Origin: Chryseobacterium caseinilyticum
Lineage (GTDB): Bacteria; Bacteroidota; Bacteroidia; Flavobacteriales; Weeksellaceae
Direction: 5' to 3'
DNA length: 64,000 bases
NCBI RefSeq assembly: GCF_014837145.1
Contig: NZ_JACYFS010000001.1
Location: 496,001-560,000 of the forward strand
How positions within the stretch are numbered: position 1 is the stretch's first letter; each line of letters begins with the position of its first letter. The position numbers were made by a program, and so were the translations under genes. The notes below the pieces were generated by a model. The model was not told the DNA's origin and ran no database searches. It saw nothing but the letters and a program-made list of their open reading frames with translations. Shown piece after piece: positions 18,119 through 27,047 of this stretch.

Positions 18119-19633
18119 ATGAGCAAGAGAGTTTTGATCAGTGTTTCTGACAAAAGCGGATTAACTGAATTCGCACAGTTTTTAGAATCTCAAAATTATG
18201 AATTGATCTCTACTGGAGGTACATTCAAACATTTGAAAGACGCTGGTTTAAATCCGATTCAAATCGATGAGGTAACCGATTTTCCTGAAATGTTAGACGG
18301 AAGAGTGAAAACTTTACACCCGAAAGTTCACGGTGGTTTATTGGCTGTCCGTTCAAACGAAGAGCACATGAAAACCGTTCAGGAGCACAATATCGGTTTG
18401 ATCGACATGGTGATTGTGAATTTGTATCCGTTTTTTGAAAATGTAAACAAAGACATTTCATTGCACGAAAAAGTAGAATTTATAGACATCGGAGGTCCTT
18501 CAATGCTTCGTTCTGCTGCAAAAAATTTCGATTCTGTTACCGTTATTACTGACGTTGAAGATTACGAAAAAGTAAAAGCCGAAATGGAGCAAAACGGCGA
18601 CACTGTCATTGAAACGCGTAAAAAATTAGCCGGAAAAGTATTCAACCTTACTTCAGCTTACGATGCGGCCATCTCAAGAATGCTTTTAGAAGAAGATTAC
18701 CCGACTTATTTAAGCGCTTCATACAAGAAAGTTTCAGACTTAAGATACGGAGAAAATCCACACCAGACTGCAGCGTACTACGTTTCAACTTTTGAAAACG
18801 GTGCGATGAAAGATTTCGAACAGTTGGGAGGTAAAGAATTGTCATTCAACAACCTTCGTGATATGGATCTTTGCTGGAAAGTGGTGACAGAATTTAAAGA
18901 AGAAATGGCATGTTGTGCCGTAAAACATTCCACACCTTGTGGAGTGGCGATCGGAACTTCAGCCTTAGAAACTTATAAAAAGACTTTCGAATGTGATCCG
19001 GTTTCAATCTTCGGTGGAATTGTTGCTGCCAACTTCAAAATTGATGCTGTAACGGCTGAAGAATTAAACAAAACATTCCTTGAAATCGTAATGGCTCCTG
19101 ATTTTGATGCGGATGCTCTGGAAATTTTAAGAAAAAAGAAAAATCTAAGAATTATAAAAATCGTGAACCCGGTTTCAGACAAGCAGACTTGGGTAAAAGT
19201 GGATGGTGGAATTTTAGTACAGGATAACGACAGTATTTTTTCAGATGATATTAAAGTGGTTACGGAAAGTCAACCGACAGAGGAGCAGAAGAAGGCATTA
19301 CTTTTTTCTCAGAGAGTGGTAAAATACGTAAAATCAAACGCCATCGTTGTTTCAAACGGAATCCAGGCCTTCGGAATCGGAGGCGGACAGGTGAACAGAA
19401 TCTGGGCAACGCAACAGGCCATCGAAAGAGCAAAAGAGAAATTCACTGGAGATTTGGTTCTAGCTTCTGATGCATTTTTCCCATTCCGTGATGTGGTAGA
19501 TTTCTGCGCTCAGGAAGGCATTACAGCAATTATCCAGCCCGGAGGAAGCGTAAAAGATCAGGAAAGTATCGACGCTGCCAACGAGCACAAAATCCCGATG
19601 ATGTTCACTGGCGTAAGACACTTTTTTCATTAA
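18119..19633 (+). CDS. purH: Bifunctional AICAR transformylase/IMP cyclohydrolase
   Basis: A 504-residue PurH. The N-terminal IMP cyclohydrolase part (1-about 150) has [39 protein letters not shown] and [15 protein letters not shown]. The transformylase part has [10 protein letters not shown], the catalytic KHSTPCG and a C-terminus [25 protein letters not shown]. It carries out the last two steps of IMP synthesis. It has a long structured leader and is followed 85 bp later by purD, which has its own promoter. Confidence 0.97.
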   Translation: MSKRVLISVSDKSGLTEFAQFLESQNYELISTGGTFKHLKDAGLNPIQIDEVTDFPEMLDGRVKTLHPKVHGGLLAVRSNEEHMKTVQEHNIGLIDMVIVNLYPFFENVNKDISLHEKVEFIDIGGPSMLRSAAKNFDSVTVITDVEDYEKVKAEMEQNGDTVIETRKKLAGKVFNLTSAYDAAISRMLLEEDYPTYLSASYKKVSDLRYGENPHQTAAYYVSTFENGAMKDFEQLGGKELSFNNLRDMDLCWKVVTEFKEEMACCAVKHSTPCGVAIGTSALETYKKTFECDPVSIFGGIVAANFKIDAVTAEELNKTFLEIVMAPDFDADALEILRKKKNLRIIKIVNPVSDKQTWVKVDGGILVQDNDSIFSDDIKVVTESQPTEEQKKALLFSQRVVKYVKSNAIVVSNGIQAFGIGGGQVNRIWATQQAIERAKEKFTGDLVLASDAFFPFRDVVDFCAQEGITAIIQPGGSVKDQESIDAANEHKIPMMFTGVRHFFH

Positions 19634-19659
19634 AATTGAATTAAAATAGTAATTTGAGA

Positions 19660-19691
19660 TTGTATTTATAGCATTCAAAATTATATATTTG
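19660..19691 (+). promoter_or_regulatory. Promoter of purD
   Basis: TTG at 19660-19662, 21-bp spacer, TATATTTG at 19684-19691, 27 bp before the purD ATG. This fits the Bacteroidota consensus and suggests purD is transcribed separately from purH. Confidence 0.75.
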
Positions 19692-19718
19692 TAAAATAGA
19701 CTAGATAATAAATAAAGT

Positions 19719-20957
19719 ATGAGAATATTAATCATAGGTGAAGGAGGAAGAGAATCTGCTCTGGCAACAAAACTTCAGAAAGATTCAAGAGTGAGTCAGA
19801 TGTTTTTTTCCAACGGAAACGCAACTACCGACAGAATAGGGAAAAATATCCATCTATCAGAAATCAAAGAACTCAGAGATTTTGCAATCAAAGAAAAGGT
19901 AGATCTTACCATTGTAGGCCCGGAAGCACCATTGGTGGCAGGCTTGAAAGACGAATTCAAAAAGCACGATCTTAAAGTTTTCGGTCCGACTCAGAAAGTG
20001 GCAAGTCTTGAAGGAAGTAAAGCTTTCTCCAAGAAATTTATGAAAACCTATGATATCAAAACGGCAAAAGCAGAAGTTTTTGATGCCTATAATGATGCTA
20101 AACAATATCTTCAGACTCAGGAATTTCCATTGGTAATCAAAGCCAGCGGTTTGGCAGGTGGAAAAGGTGTTGTGATCTGCGAAACTCTTGAAGAGGCAGA
20201 AGCTACCATTCACGACTTTATGATCAGAAGAATCTTTGGTGATGCGGGAATCCGTGTGGTTATCGAAGAATATCTTGAAGGTTTTGAAGCTTCAATCATT
20301 GCATTCTCAAATGGGGAAAAATTATTCCCTTGTGTTGCTGCAAAAGATTATAAAAAAGCAGGAAACGGAGACACGGGCCCTAACACTGGAGGTATGGGAG
20401 CTGTGGCACCAAGCCCGGAATTTACAGCAGAGCACTTTGCAGATTTCGAGAAAAATATTCTTGAGCCGACTGTAAAAGGTCTTAAAGGCGAAGGTTTCAG
20501 CTTTAAGGGAATTATCTTCTTCGGACTGATGATTACCAAAAACGGAACTTATCTTTTAGAATACAACATGAGATTCGGAGATCCGGAAACTCAGGTTTTG
20601 ATGGCTTTGATGGAAAACAATCTTTTGGACGTAATCAACGATTGCATTGAAGGAAAAGATATTCAGCTGAAGTTCAAGGACGAAAAAGCAGTTTGTCTTG
20701 TAATGTGTTCAGGAGGTTATCCGAGAAACATCGAAACTGGATTCGAGATTGTAGGCGAAGACAAAGTAAAACACAGCCAGTTACTCTACGCAGGTGCTGT
20801 AAAAAAAGGCGACAAAGTAGTTTCCAACGGTGGTAGAGTGCTCAACATTGTGGCTACAGGCGCTACCTACGAAGAAGCCCGCAAAAAAGTGTACGAAGAT
20901 GCAATTCCGGTACATTTTGATTACAGCTTCTACAGAGAAGACATCGGTAAATTTTAA
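19719..20957 (+). CDS. purD: Phosphoribosylamine-glycine ligase (GAR synthetase)
   Basis: A 412-residue ATP-grasp enzyme. It starts MRILIIGEGGRESALATKL, and has GPEAPLVAGL, the ATP-grasp core VIKASGLAGGKGVVIC, the family signature NTGGMGAVAPSPE and the metal site YNMRFGDPETQ. It joins phosphoribosylamine and glycine with ATP, the second step of purine synthesis. Length is normal for PurD. A hairpin terminator follows at once, and then element copy C. Confidence 0.97.
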   Translation: MRILIIGEGGRESALATKLQKDSRVSQMFFSNGNATTDRIGKNIHLSEIKELRDFAIKEKVDLTIVGPEAPLVAGLKDEFKKHDLKVFGPTQKVASLEGSKAFSKKFMKTYDIKTAKAEVFDAYNDAKQYLQTQEFPLVIKASGLAGGKGVVICETLEEAEATIHDFMIRRIFGDAGIRVVIEEYLEGFEASIIAFSNGEKLFPCVAAKDYKKAGNGDTGPNTGGMGAVAPSPEFTAEHFADFEKNILEPTVKGLKGEGFSFKGIIFFGLMITKNGTYLLEYNMRFGDPETQVLMALMENNLLDVINDCIEGKDIQLKFKDEKAVCLVMCSGGYPRNIETGFEIVGEDKVKHSQLLYAGAVKKGDKVVSNGGRVLNIVATGATYEEARKKVYEDAIPVHFDYSFYREDIGKF

Positions 20958-20963
20958 TATAAT

Positions 20964-20990
20964 GCCCTGATTTTTCGGGGCTTTTTTTTT
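20964..20990 (+). terminator. Terminator of purD
   Basis: GCCCTGA (20964-20970) pairs with TCGGGGC (20975-20981), including one G-U pair, then nine Ts. It begins 6 bp after the purD stop. Confidence 0.85.
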
Positions 20991-20991
20991 C

Positions 20992-21091
20992 AGGAGCCGG
21001 GAACCTGCTGTCCGCTGTATCTTTTTTGTCACGATCTTCGCTTCGCTGCGTTCGCAACAAAAAAGGATGCCGCTACCATCAGGGCTAAGAA
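20992..21091. repeat. Interspersed palindromic element, copy C
   Basis: The left arm is AGGAGC...CTGCTGTCCGCTGTATC then TTTTTT. The variable centre is GTCACGATC...CGCTGCGTTCGCAAC, and the right arm is AAAAAAGGATGCCGCTACC then ATCAGGGCTAAG. It immediately follows the purD terminator and precedes word-like repeats before guaA. Copy C is the most compact of the three. Confidence 0.8.
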
Positions 21092-21250
21092 GAGCCAGGT
21101 AAAAAGTAAAAAGAGACAAGTAAAAGATAAAAGTAAAAAGTATTTTAATTAATCTTAAATCTTGAATCCCGAATCTTGAATCTTGAATCCCGAACCCCGT
21201 AACCCGAACCACGAATCTCAAATTTCAAACCTCAAATTTCAAATCAAATA
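21092..21250. repeat. Word-like low-complexity spacer before guaA
   Basis: First a GAGCCAGGTAAAAAGTAAAAAG block (about 21092-21140) resembling the arms around the four-helix-bundle gene at 28.95-29.4 kb, then degenerate GAATCTTGAATCCC words and TCAAATTTCAAA words up to the guaA ATG. No gene and no clear -7 box. Confidence 0.65.
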
Positions 21251-22780
21251 ATGACCAACGGTATCATCATATTAGATTTCGGATCTCAGTACAACCAGCT
21301 TATCGGAAGAAGAATCCGTGAGATGGGCGTGTACTCCGAAATTTTACCATTCAATACACCATTAGAAACAATTCTGGAAAAACAGCCAAAAGGAATCATC
21401 CTTTCTGGTGGACCAAGTTCTGTAAACGCAGAAAACGCTCATTTGGTTGAAAAAGAATTGTACGAACAGGGAATTCCCGTGTTGGGAATCTGCTACGGAA
21501 TGCAGCTTACAGCACACCTTTTAGGCGGAAAAGTACACAAAGGTGTAAAAGGCGAGTACGGAAAAGCACATTTAGAAATAGTTAAAGAGTCTTCTTTATT
21601 AAAAGGCGTAACCGATAACTCCATCGTATGGATGAGTCACTTCGACGAAGTTGGACAGTTGCCTGCAGGTTTTGAATTAAATGCAAAATCAGGGGTAATC
21701 GCTTCTATTTCAAATGAAGACAAAAAAATCTACTGCGTCCAGTTCCACCCAGAAGTTTCTCACACTGAAGAAGGTGGAAAAATGCTTGAAAATTTCGTTT
21801 TCGCCATCTGTAACTCAGAGAAAAACTGGAAACTGACCAACTACATCGACAAAACAGTTCAAGAAATCAAAGAAAAAGTAGGAGATAATAAGGTAATCTT
21901 AGGTCTTTCAGGAGGTGTAGATTCTTCCGTTGCTGCTGTGTTAATTCACAAAGCAATCGGAGATCAGCTCACTTGTATCTTTGTAGATACGGGACTTTTG
22001 AGAAAAGATGAAGATGTGAAAGTAATGCAGAATTACGGCGAACATTTTCACATGAACATTAAACTGGTCGATGCTAAAGAAAGATTCCTTTCAAAATTAG
22101 CAGGTGTTGATGACCCAGAAACAAAAAGAAAAATCATTGGAAATGAATTTATTCACGTTTTCGACGAAGAATCCCATAAAATTGAAGGTGCAAAATTCTT
22201 AGCTCAGGGAACTATTTATCCTGACGTGATCGAAAGTCAGTCGGTAAACGGACCTTCAGCAGTAATCAAATCTCACCACAACGTGGGTGGACTTCCAGAA
22301 GAAATGGAGTTCGAATTGCTTGAGCCATTAAGAGAACTGTTCAAAGACGAAGTAAGAAAAGTCGGAGAAGAATTGGGAATTCCTCATCATTTGGTTCACA
22401 GACATCCTTTCCCGGGTCCAGGTTTGGGAATCAGAATTTTAGGTGCTGTAGACGCTGAAAAAGTAAAAATCCTTCAGGAGGCGGATGATATTTTCATCGA
22501 AGAACTGTACAAAAACGATTTATATGAAAAAGTTTCTCAGGCTTTCGTAGTTCTTCTTCCTGTAAAATCTGTCGGAGTAATGGGCGACGAAAGAACCTAC
22601 GAATACACAGCAGTTGTCCGTTCTGCCAACACCATCGACTTTATGACTGCAACTTGGAGCAGACTTCCTTACGAGTTCTTAGATACCGTTTCCAGCAGAA
22701 TTATCAATGAAGTAAGAGGAATCAACAGAGTAGCTTACGATATTTCAAGCAAACCACCTGCAACAATTGAGTGGGAGTAA
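21251..22780 (+). CDS. guaA: GMP synthase (glutamine-hydrolysing)
   Basis: A 509-residue GuaA. The class I glutamine amidotransferase domain (1-about 190) has the nucleophile in LGICYGMQL and the His-Glu pair in QFHPEVSHTEEG. The ATP pyrophosphatase domain has the P-loop LGLSGGVDSSVAA, and the C-terminal dimerisation domain ends ISSKPPATIEWE. It converts XMP to GMP and closes the purine cluster. A strong terminator lies 55 bp downstream. Confidence 0.98.
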   Translation: MTNGIIILDFGSQYNQLIGRRIREMGVYSEILPFNTPLETILEKQPKGIILSGGPSSVNAENAHLVEKELYEQGIPVLGICYGMQLTAHLLGGKVHKGVKGEYGKAHLEIVKESSLLKGVTDNSIVWMSHFDEVGQLPAGFELNAKSGVIASISNEDKKIYCVQFHPEVSHTEEGGKMLENFVFAICNSEKNWKLTNYIDKTVQEIKEKVGDNKVILGLSGGVDSSVAAVLIHKAIGDQLTCIFVDTGLLRKDEDVKVMQNYGEHFHMNIKLVDAKERFLSKLAGVDDPETKRKIIGNEFIHVFDEESHKIEGAKFLAQGTIYPDVIESQSVNGPSAVIKSHHNVGGLPEEMEFELLEPLRELFKDEVRKVGEELGIPHHLVHRHPFPGPGLGIRILGAVDAEKVKILQEADDIFIEELYKNDLYEKVSQAFVVLLPVKSVGVMGDERTYEYTAVVRSANTIDFMTATWSRLPYEFLDTVSSRIINEVRGINRVAYDISSKPPATIEWE

Positions 22781-22835
22781 TTAAATGAAAAAGAAATTCA
22801 GAATTTTTAATTCGAAATCTTTAAGCATATTGAAT

Positions 22836-22867
22836 AAACAGCTTCTTTTGAAGCTGTTTTCTTTTTT
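22836..22867 (+). terminator. Terminator of guaA
   Basis: A perfect 10-bp stem AAACAGCTTC (22836-22845) with GAAGCTGTTT (22850-22859) around TTTT, followed by a T-rich run to 22867. Confidence 0.9.
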
Positions 22868-22902
22868 AAGATTGTTATTCATCAACTCAAAAAGTACAAA
22901 AA

Positions 22903-22983
22903 GCCACGAAGTGGCGACATCATTAGCTTAGGGTGAAGCCCTAAGTTTATCAAAAGTAGAAATTGCAAAGCCCTGAAAGGGCG
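22903..22983. repeat. Three short palindromes of the CCACGAAGTGG family
   Basis: GCCACGAAGTGGC (22903-22915), CTTAGGGTGAAGCCCTAAG (22927-22945) and AGCCCTGAAAGGGCG (22969-22983). They fill most of the 22868-23094 spacer. The same architecture is seen at 15051-15140 and 30518-30562. Confidence 0.75.
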
Positions 22984-23094
22984 AAATTACCTATACACAA
23001 AAAAACTCATTCTAAAATACGCAATATTCATCAGTATCCGTCGTTTAAAATTCATTTATTTGAGACTTAATCAATGCTTAAACTGAGATTTTTT

Positions 23095-23925
23095 ATGAAG
23101 TATTTCTTAGCCATTTTTCTTTTAGCTTTCACTTTGCATTCAGCACAGACCAAGAGGTTTTTTTATGATTTAAAATACAAATCAGATTCTACTCAGGAAG
23201 ATTACCGAAAAAAAATAATGGTTTTAGATATCAATCCCAACGAAACCAAATACTATGACTATTCATTTTTAGAAAAAGATTCTCTCAATAAAGCAACCAA
23301 TCAGACGAATACATCATGGACAGATCAAATACCTGTAATTCGTAAGAAAAATTCCGGTCAGAATATTAATTTTCAGCGGGTAGAATTTCAGATATATTCG
23401 TTTCCAACAACAGACAAAGTCAATTGGAAACTTTCACAAGAAACCAAAAAATACGCAGAATACACTATTCAAAAAGCCACTACCAATTTTGGAGGCAGAG
23501 AATGGACGGCTTGGTTCACAAAAGAAATTCCTCTTTCAGAAGGACCGTACAAATTTACCGGGTTGCCAGGTTTAGTTGTTTTGCTTAAAGACAGCAATGA
23601 TCAGTTTGACTTTTCATTAGTTAAAAGCATCAATTTGCCGGAAACTTACGATACTTCAAATATTCTCGAAGTAAGATACGGAAACAGTCCTTTATCGATT
23701 ACAGAAAAGAAATTTACAGCAAAAAAAATAGAATACTTTAATGATCCTTTTCATGAAATGCGGGAGAAATTAAGAGATGGAACTACAAAAAGTTTTGACA
23801 ATAACGGCGTGAGATATACCAGCTCCACTGATTTGATACCTAAAATAAAAGAAGAGCAGGAATATATTTTGAGACACAATAATCCAATCGAACTTAATAA
23901 AGCAATAAAATATTCTGTTAAATAA
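23095..23925 (+). CDS. GLPGLI family secreted protein
   Basis: A protein of 276 residues from ATG 23095 (MKYFLAIFLLAFTLHSAQ, a signal peptide). An in-frame ATG 21 bp upstream is possible but would spoil the signal peptide. The name-giving motif is plain, in GPYKFTGLPGLVVLLKDSND, about 175 residues in, preceded by WTAWFTKEIPLSEGPY. GLPGLI proteins are a Bacteroidota family of exported proteins of unknown function, often in several copies per genome. It stands alone after the guaA terminator. No partner gene suggests a role. Confidence 0.9.
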   Translation: MKYFLAIFLLAFTLHSAQTKRFFYDLKYKSDSTQEDYRKKIMVLDINPNETKYYDYSFLEKDSLNKATNQTNTSWTDQIPVIRKKNSGQNINFQRVEFQIYSFPTTDKVNWKLSQETKKYAEYTIQKATTNFGGREWTAWFTKEIPLSEGPYKFTGLPGLVVLLKDSNDQFDFSLVKSINLPETYDTSNILEVRYGNSPLSITEKKFTAKKIEYFNDPFHEMREKLRDGTTKSFDNNGVRYTSSTDLIPKIKEEQEYILRHNNPIELNKAIKYSVK

Positions 23926-23952
23926 TTGAAGTTCGCGTTTTTTGAATTGACT

Positions 23953-24234
23953 TTAAAATTTATAGAAATACATTGCAATCAAGGTTAAATTAAGAACAAT
24001 CAAAAAACAAAATATAGCCTTGAAGATTTTGTTATCTCCTTTCAAAAGATTGAAAAGTATAATGGAGCAAAACAAAATAAAAGTTACAGAATTTTTTGTG
24101 TCATTGACATTAAATTTGTGATAAGAGAAAAGATTGATGTTATAAAGAAGATTGTTGGTTAATTCAGAAAAAAACAATCTCAAAATGATAATAAAAATTA
24201 TTGTAAAAAAATGGATTAGCTTGTAGTATTTCAT
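23953..24234 (-). CDS. Small hypothetical membrane protein
   Basis: A 93-residue ORF on the minus strand, starting MKYYKLIHFFTIIF and ending AMYFYKF. Three hydrophobic segments are visible (about 7-22, 47-64 and 71-90). It fills the gap between the GLPGLI gene and the aldo/keto reductase gene. AT-rich DNA readily gives hydrophobic chance ORFs, so it is not certain, but the length, ATG start and basic N-terminus favour a real gene. No family is recognised. Confidence 0.45.
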   Translation of the reverse strand: MKYYKLIHFFTIIFIIILRLFFSELTNNLLYNINLFSYHKFNVNDTKNSVTFILFCSIILFNLLKGDNKIFKAIFCFLIVLNLTLIAMYFYKF

Positions 24235-24353
24235 TTGTGTTGTACGATCAATGTTTTCACAAAAATAGAAATTTGAAATCTACTTTTAAAAGAATTTTAA
24301 CATCCAAAACGAGAATTTTACCCGACCTTTGTTTTAATCAAAACAAAAAAAAT

Positions 24354-25226
24354 ATGCAGAAAAATTATGCAGGGCAGCCTGTAATTACTTTAAACAACGG
24401 CGTCGCCATTCCGGCTCTAGGCTTTGGCGTTTGGCAGATGGAAAATCTCCAGCAATGTGAAGATGCCGTCATTAAAGCCATTGAAGTCGGATACAGAATG
24501 ATTGATACAGCCTCAATTTATCAGAACGAAACAGCGGTGGGAACGGCAATTCAAAAATGCGGTGTGAGCAGAGATGAACTTTTCATCACCTCAAAACTCT
24601 GGGTACAGTCTCATGGTTATGAAGAAACAAAAGCGGCATTCCAGAGAACTTTAGACAGATTACAACTCGATTATCTCGATATGTATCTTATTCATTGGCC
24701 TTTCGGAGATTTTTTAGGAGCATGGAAAGCTTTGGAAGAACTTTACAAAGAAGGAAAAATAAAAGCCATCGGTGTCTGCAATTTTACAATTGAAAAATTG
24801 GAAGAGTTAGAAGCAAATGCAACGGTTTTGCCAGTCATTAATCAAATTGAGTTGCATCCTTTATTTCAGCAGAAAGAACTTCAGGTGTACAACAGAGAAA
24901 ACAACATTGTAACTCAGCCATGGAGCCCGCTCGGAAACGGAAATGCAGGTCTTTTGGAAAATGAAAGTTTGAAGATAATTGCTGAAAGATATAATAAAAC
25001 TGTTGCTCAGGTTATTTTAAGATGGCATCTCCAGGAAGGTTTCTGCGTTATTCCAAAATCAGTGACGCCTTCAAGAATCGATGAAAATTTTAATGTCTTT
25101 AGTTTTGAACTTACAGAAGACGAGATGAATATTGTCAGAAGTTTAGACACAGGAAAGAGACTTTTCTTTGACCCAAAAGATCCTGAGTGGGAACAGAAAA
25201 TGCTCAATTCTAAAGCAGATATTTAA
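24354..25226 (+). CDS. Aldo/keto reductase (AKR5-like 2,5-didehydrogluconate reductase family)
   Basis: A 290-residue TIM-barrel oxidoreductase. The catalytic tetrad appears in order: Asp and Tyr in MIDTASIYQNE, Lys in FITSKLWV, His in YLIHWPFG. The NADPH-binding C-terminal part has VIPKSVTPSRIDENFNVFSFELT. It reduces aldehydes or ketones with NADPH in the cytosol. The frame is open back to 24237, but ATG 24354 (MQKNYAGQPVITLNNG) fits the family. It is convergent with the thioredoxin-like gene and shares a bidirectional terminator. Confidence 0.92.
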   Translation: MQKNYAGQPVITLNNGVAIPALGFGVWQMENLQQCEDAVIKAIEVGYRMIDTASIYQNETAVGTAIQKCGVSRDELFITSKLWVQSHGYEETKAAFQRTLDRLQLDYLDMYLIHWPFGDFLGAWKALEELYKEGKIKAIGVCNFTIEKLEELEANATVLPVINQIELHPLFQQKELQVYNRENNIVTQPWSPLGNGNAGLLENESLKIIAERYNKTVAQVILRWHLQEGFCVIPKSVTPSRIDENFNVFSFELTEDEMNIVRSLDTGKRLFFDPKDPEWEQKMLNSKADI

Positions 25227-25237
25227 AGAGAAAAACA

Positions 25238-25263
25238 AAGTCCGGCCAAATTGAGCCGGACTT
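25238..25263. terminator. Bidirectional hairpin between convergent genes
   Basis: AAGTCCGGC (25238-25246) pairs perfectly with GCCGGACTT (25255-25263) around an 8-base loop. It lies 12 bp after the reductase stop and 28 bp before the end of the convergent thioredoxin-like gene. Confidence 0.75.
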
Positions 25264-25290
25264 CTATTAACCAATAAAACCAGGATGGCT

Positions 25291-26454
25291 TTATAAACTT
25301 TTCAGTAATTTTTCTGTTTCAGCAACATCTTCTCCCTCAGCTTTTCCTAAATCAACAGATTTTTGCGCCCAGATTTTAGCATTTTTCTTATCACCTACTT
25401 TATTGTAGAGATTAGCCAAAGTGTCTGTGTTGGCATAGCTTTCTTCCTTCTTTACAGATTCCTGAGCCCATTTTACAGCTGTCTGAAGACCTGGTTTAGA
25501 ATCTACATTTTCAAAGAAATTCCATGCGATTTCGTTGAGTTCTCCAGACGAAAGAGTTTGGTAATCTTTATAAACTTCCAAAGCAAGCTTTTCATAAGTT
25601 TTAAAATCTTTTGCTCTTGCCGCTCTGCCCATTTTTGCTCTTTGCAAAGTTTTCTCAGCTTCTTCTTTAGATAAGAATTTTTGAGCTTCAGTTAAAAAAT
25701 ACTGGTCATCCCACGTTTTTTTCTCCGCATTATAAGATTTTTTGAATAGAGCAGATACTTTTACATTTTTATCAAACGCATTGTAATTGGCTTCAGGAAA
25801 AACTTTAATAATATCAGCTTTTCTTTCTTTGAACATTGTGTACATCGGGCTGTCAGGATTTTGTGCAGCCATCAAAAGCATCTGTACATCTTCCTGTGTA
25901 AGCGTTTTCACCTGTGGAAAGTATTTTTCTAAAACTCTTGTTGCAAACTGAGGATCATTATAAATGGTTAATCCCGCAAGATTCTTTAACAATTCAGGAC
26001 TTGTGTCACCTTTTTCAAATTTTTGCTTTAAAGTGCTCAGTCTTTTGTTAGGATCGTTTGCGTCTTTTGCGATTACAATAAAGTCTTTGGCTTCCGGAGT
26101 ATACCCTAAAGAACGGTGAACCTCTTCTCCGTCACCGTTGATAAAAAGATAGGTTGGATAAGATTTTACGCCATATTTTTTGGCAATTTCCAGACCTTCA
26201 CCTTTTTCCATGTCAATTTTTGCATTCACGAAACTGGCATTGAAATATTCACCAACTTCCTGCTGAGGGAAAATGTTTTTGGCCATCAGTTTACATGGTC
26301 CACACCACGTAGTATAAGCGTCTAAAAAGACAAGTTTGTTTTCTTTTTTCGCTTTTTCCAAAAGATTTTTGAATGGGGTTTCTTCAAATTTAATTCCCTG
26401 TGCAAAAGCAACAGCGCTAAGGACAATTGAAGAAAGGATAGCAAGTTTTTTCAT
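25291..26454 (-). CDS. Exported thioredoxin-fold protein with helical C-terminal repeat region
   Basis: A 387-residue protein with signal peptide MKKLAILSSIVLSAVAFA. A thioredoxin domain covers about 22-140, with the active-site pair Cys51 and Cys54 (TTWCGPCKLMAKNIF) and the cis-Pro loop KSYPTYLFI. The remaining 240 residues are helical and TPR-like (ALEVYKDYQTLSSGELNEIAWNFFENV, ESYANTDTLANLYNKVGDKKNAKIWAQKSV). This thioredoxin-plus-helical plan is common among periplasmic Bacteroidota reductases of unknown partner. A -7 box on the minus strand lies at 26477-26484, about 23 bp before the ATG. Confidence 0.88.
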   Translation of the reverse strand: MKKLAILSSIVLSAVAFAQGIKFEETPFKNLLEKAKKENKLVFLDAYTTWCGPCKLMAKNIFPQQEVGEYFNASFVNAKIDMEKGEGLEIAKKYGVKSYPTYLFINGDGEEVHRSLGYTPEAKDFIVIAKDANDPNKRLSTLKQKFEKGDTSPELLKNLAGLTIYNDPQFATRVLEKYFPQVKTLTQEDVQMLLMAAQNPDSPMYTMFKERKADIIKVFPEANYNAFDKNVKVSALFKKSYNAEKKTWDDQYFLTEAQKFLSKEEAEKTLQRAKMGRAARAKDFKTYEKLALEVYKDYQTLSSGELNEIAWNFFENVDSKPGLQTAVKWAQESVKKEESYANTDTLANLYNKVGDKKNAKIWAQKSVDLGKAEGEDVAETEKLLKSL

Positions 26455-26476
26455 TTAAACTAAATATTATTTAATA

Positions 26477-26484
26477 CAAATTTA
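26477..26484 (-). promoter_or_regulatory. -7 box of the thioredoxin-like gene
   Basis: Minus-strand TAAATTTG matches TAnnTTTG exactly. No good -33 TTG is seen at the usual spacing. Confidence 0.5.
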
Positions 26485-26547
26485 ATTATATTTCTATTTG
26501 ATTATGAATAATCTTTTTAGTTTAACATTCTTTAGGTTTTCAAACAT

Positions 26548-26555
26548 TATATTTG
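26548..26555 (+). promoter_or_regulatory. -7 box touching the start of the deoxyinosine glycosylase gene
   Basis: TATATTTG ends 3 bp before the ATG at 26559. If used, the mRNA would start at or very near the start codon. Confidence 0.5.
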
Positions 26556-26558
26556 AAT

Positions 26559-27047
26559 ATGCAAAACAGAATCTCATCATTTCCGCCCATTGTCGATCAG
26601 GAATCTAAAATTTTGATTTTGGGCACAGTTCCCGGAGTGAAATCTCTCGAAAAGCAGGAATATTACGGCCATCCACAAAACAAATTCTGGAAAATTATCT
26701 TTAATCTATTTCGTGAAGAATTTACTGAAAATTATGTGGAAAAAATTGCAGTTCTTAAGAAAAACAAAATTGCTTTATGGGATGTCATCGACACCTGCGA
26801 ACGAAAAGGCAGCCTTGATTCTGAAATCAGAAATGAGGAAGCTAATGACATTAAAGATCTGCTGGAAAAACATCCAAATATTGGTGTAATATTTTGCAAT
26901 GGCGGAAAGTCTTTTAAGAACTTAAAGAAAATTCTAGATAAAAATTCTGAAATTCCTATATATTTATTGCCGTCAACCAGTCCGCTTTACACGGTTTCTT
27001 TTGAAAGAAAACTTGAGGATTGGAAGATTTTAACGACGTACTTATGA
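26559..27047 (+). CDS. DNA-deoxyinosine glycosylase (UDG superfamily, family 6-like)
   Basis: A 162-residue member of the uracil-DNA glycosylase superfamily. Motif I is ILGTVPGVKSLEKQEYYGHP with NKFWKII, and the second loop is LLPSTSPLYTVSF. Both are typical of hypoxanthine-DNA glycosylases, which remove deaminated adenine from DNA in base-excision repair. The frame also opens at a TTG 6 bp upstream, but ATG 26559 (MQNRISSFPP) is the natural start. Its stop overlaps the next ATG (ATGA), so the frameshifted gene downstream is translationally coupled. Confidence 0.9.
   Translation: MQNRISSFPPIVDQESKILILGTVPGVKSLEKQEYYGHPQNKFWKIIFNLFREEFTENYVEKIAVLKKNKIALWDVIDTCERKGSLDSEIRNEEANDIKDLLEKHPNIGVIFCNGGKSFKNLKKILDKNSEIPIYLLPSTSPLYTVSFERKLEDWKILTTYL

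Noticed and set aside
24237..24353. Upstream extension of the aldo/keto reductase
   Set aside because: Non-conserved, overlaps the gap to the small membrane ORF, and ATG 24354 gives the normal family N-terminus.
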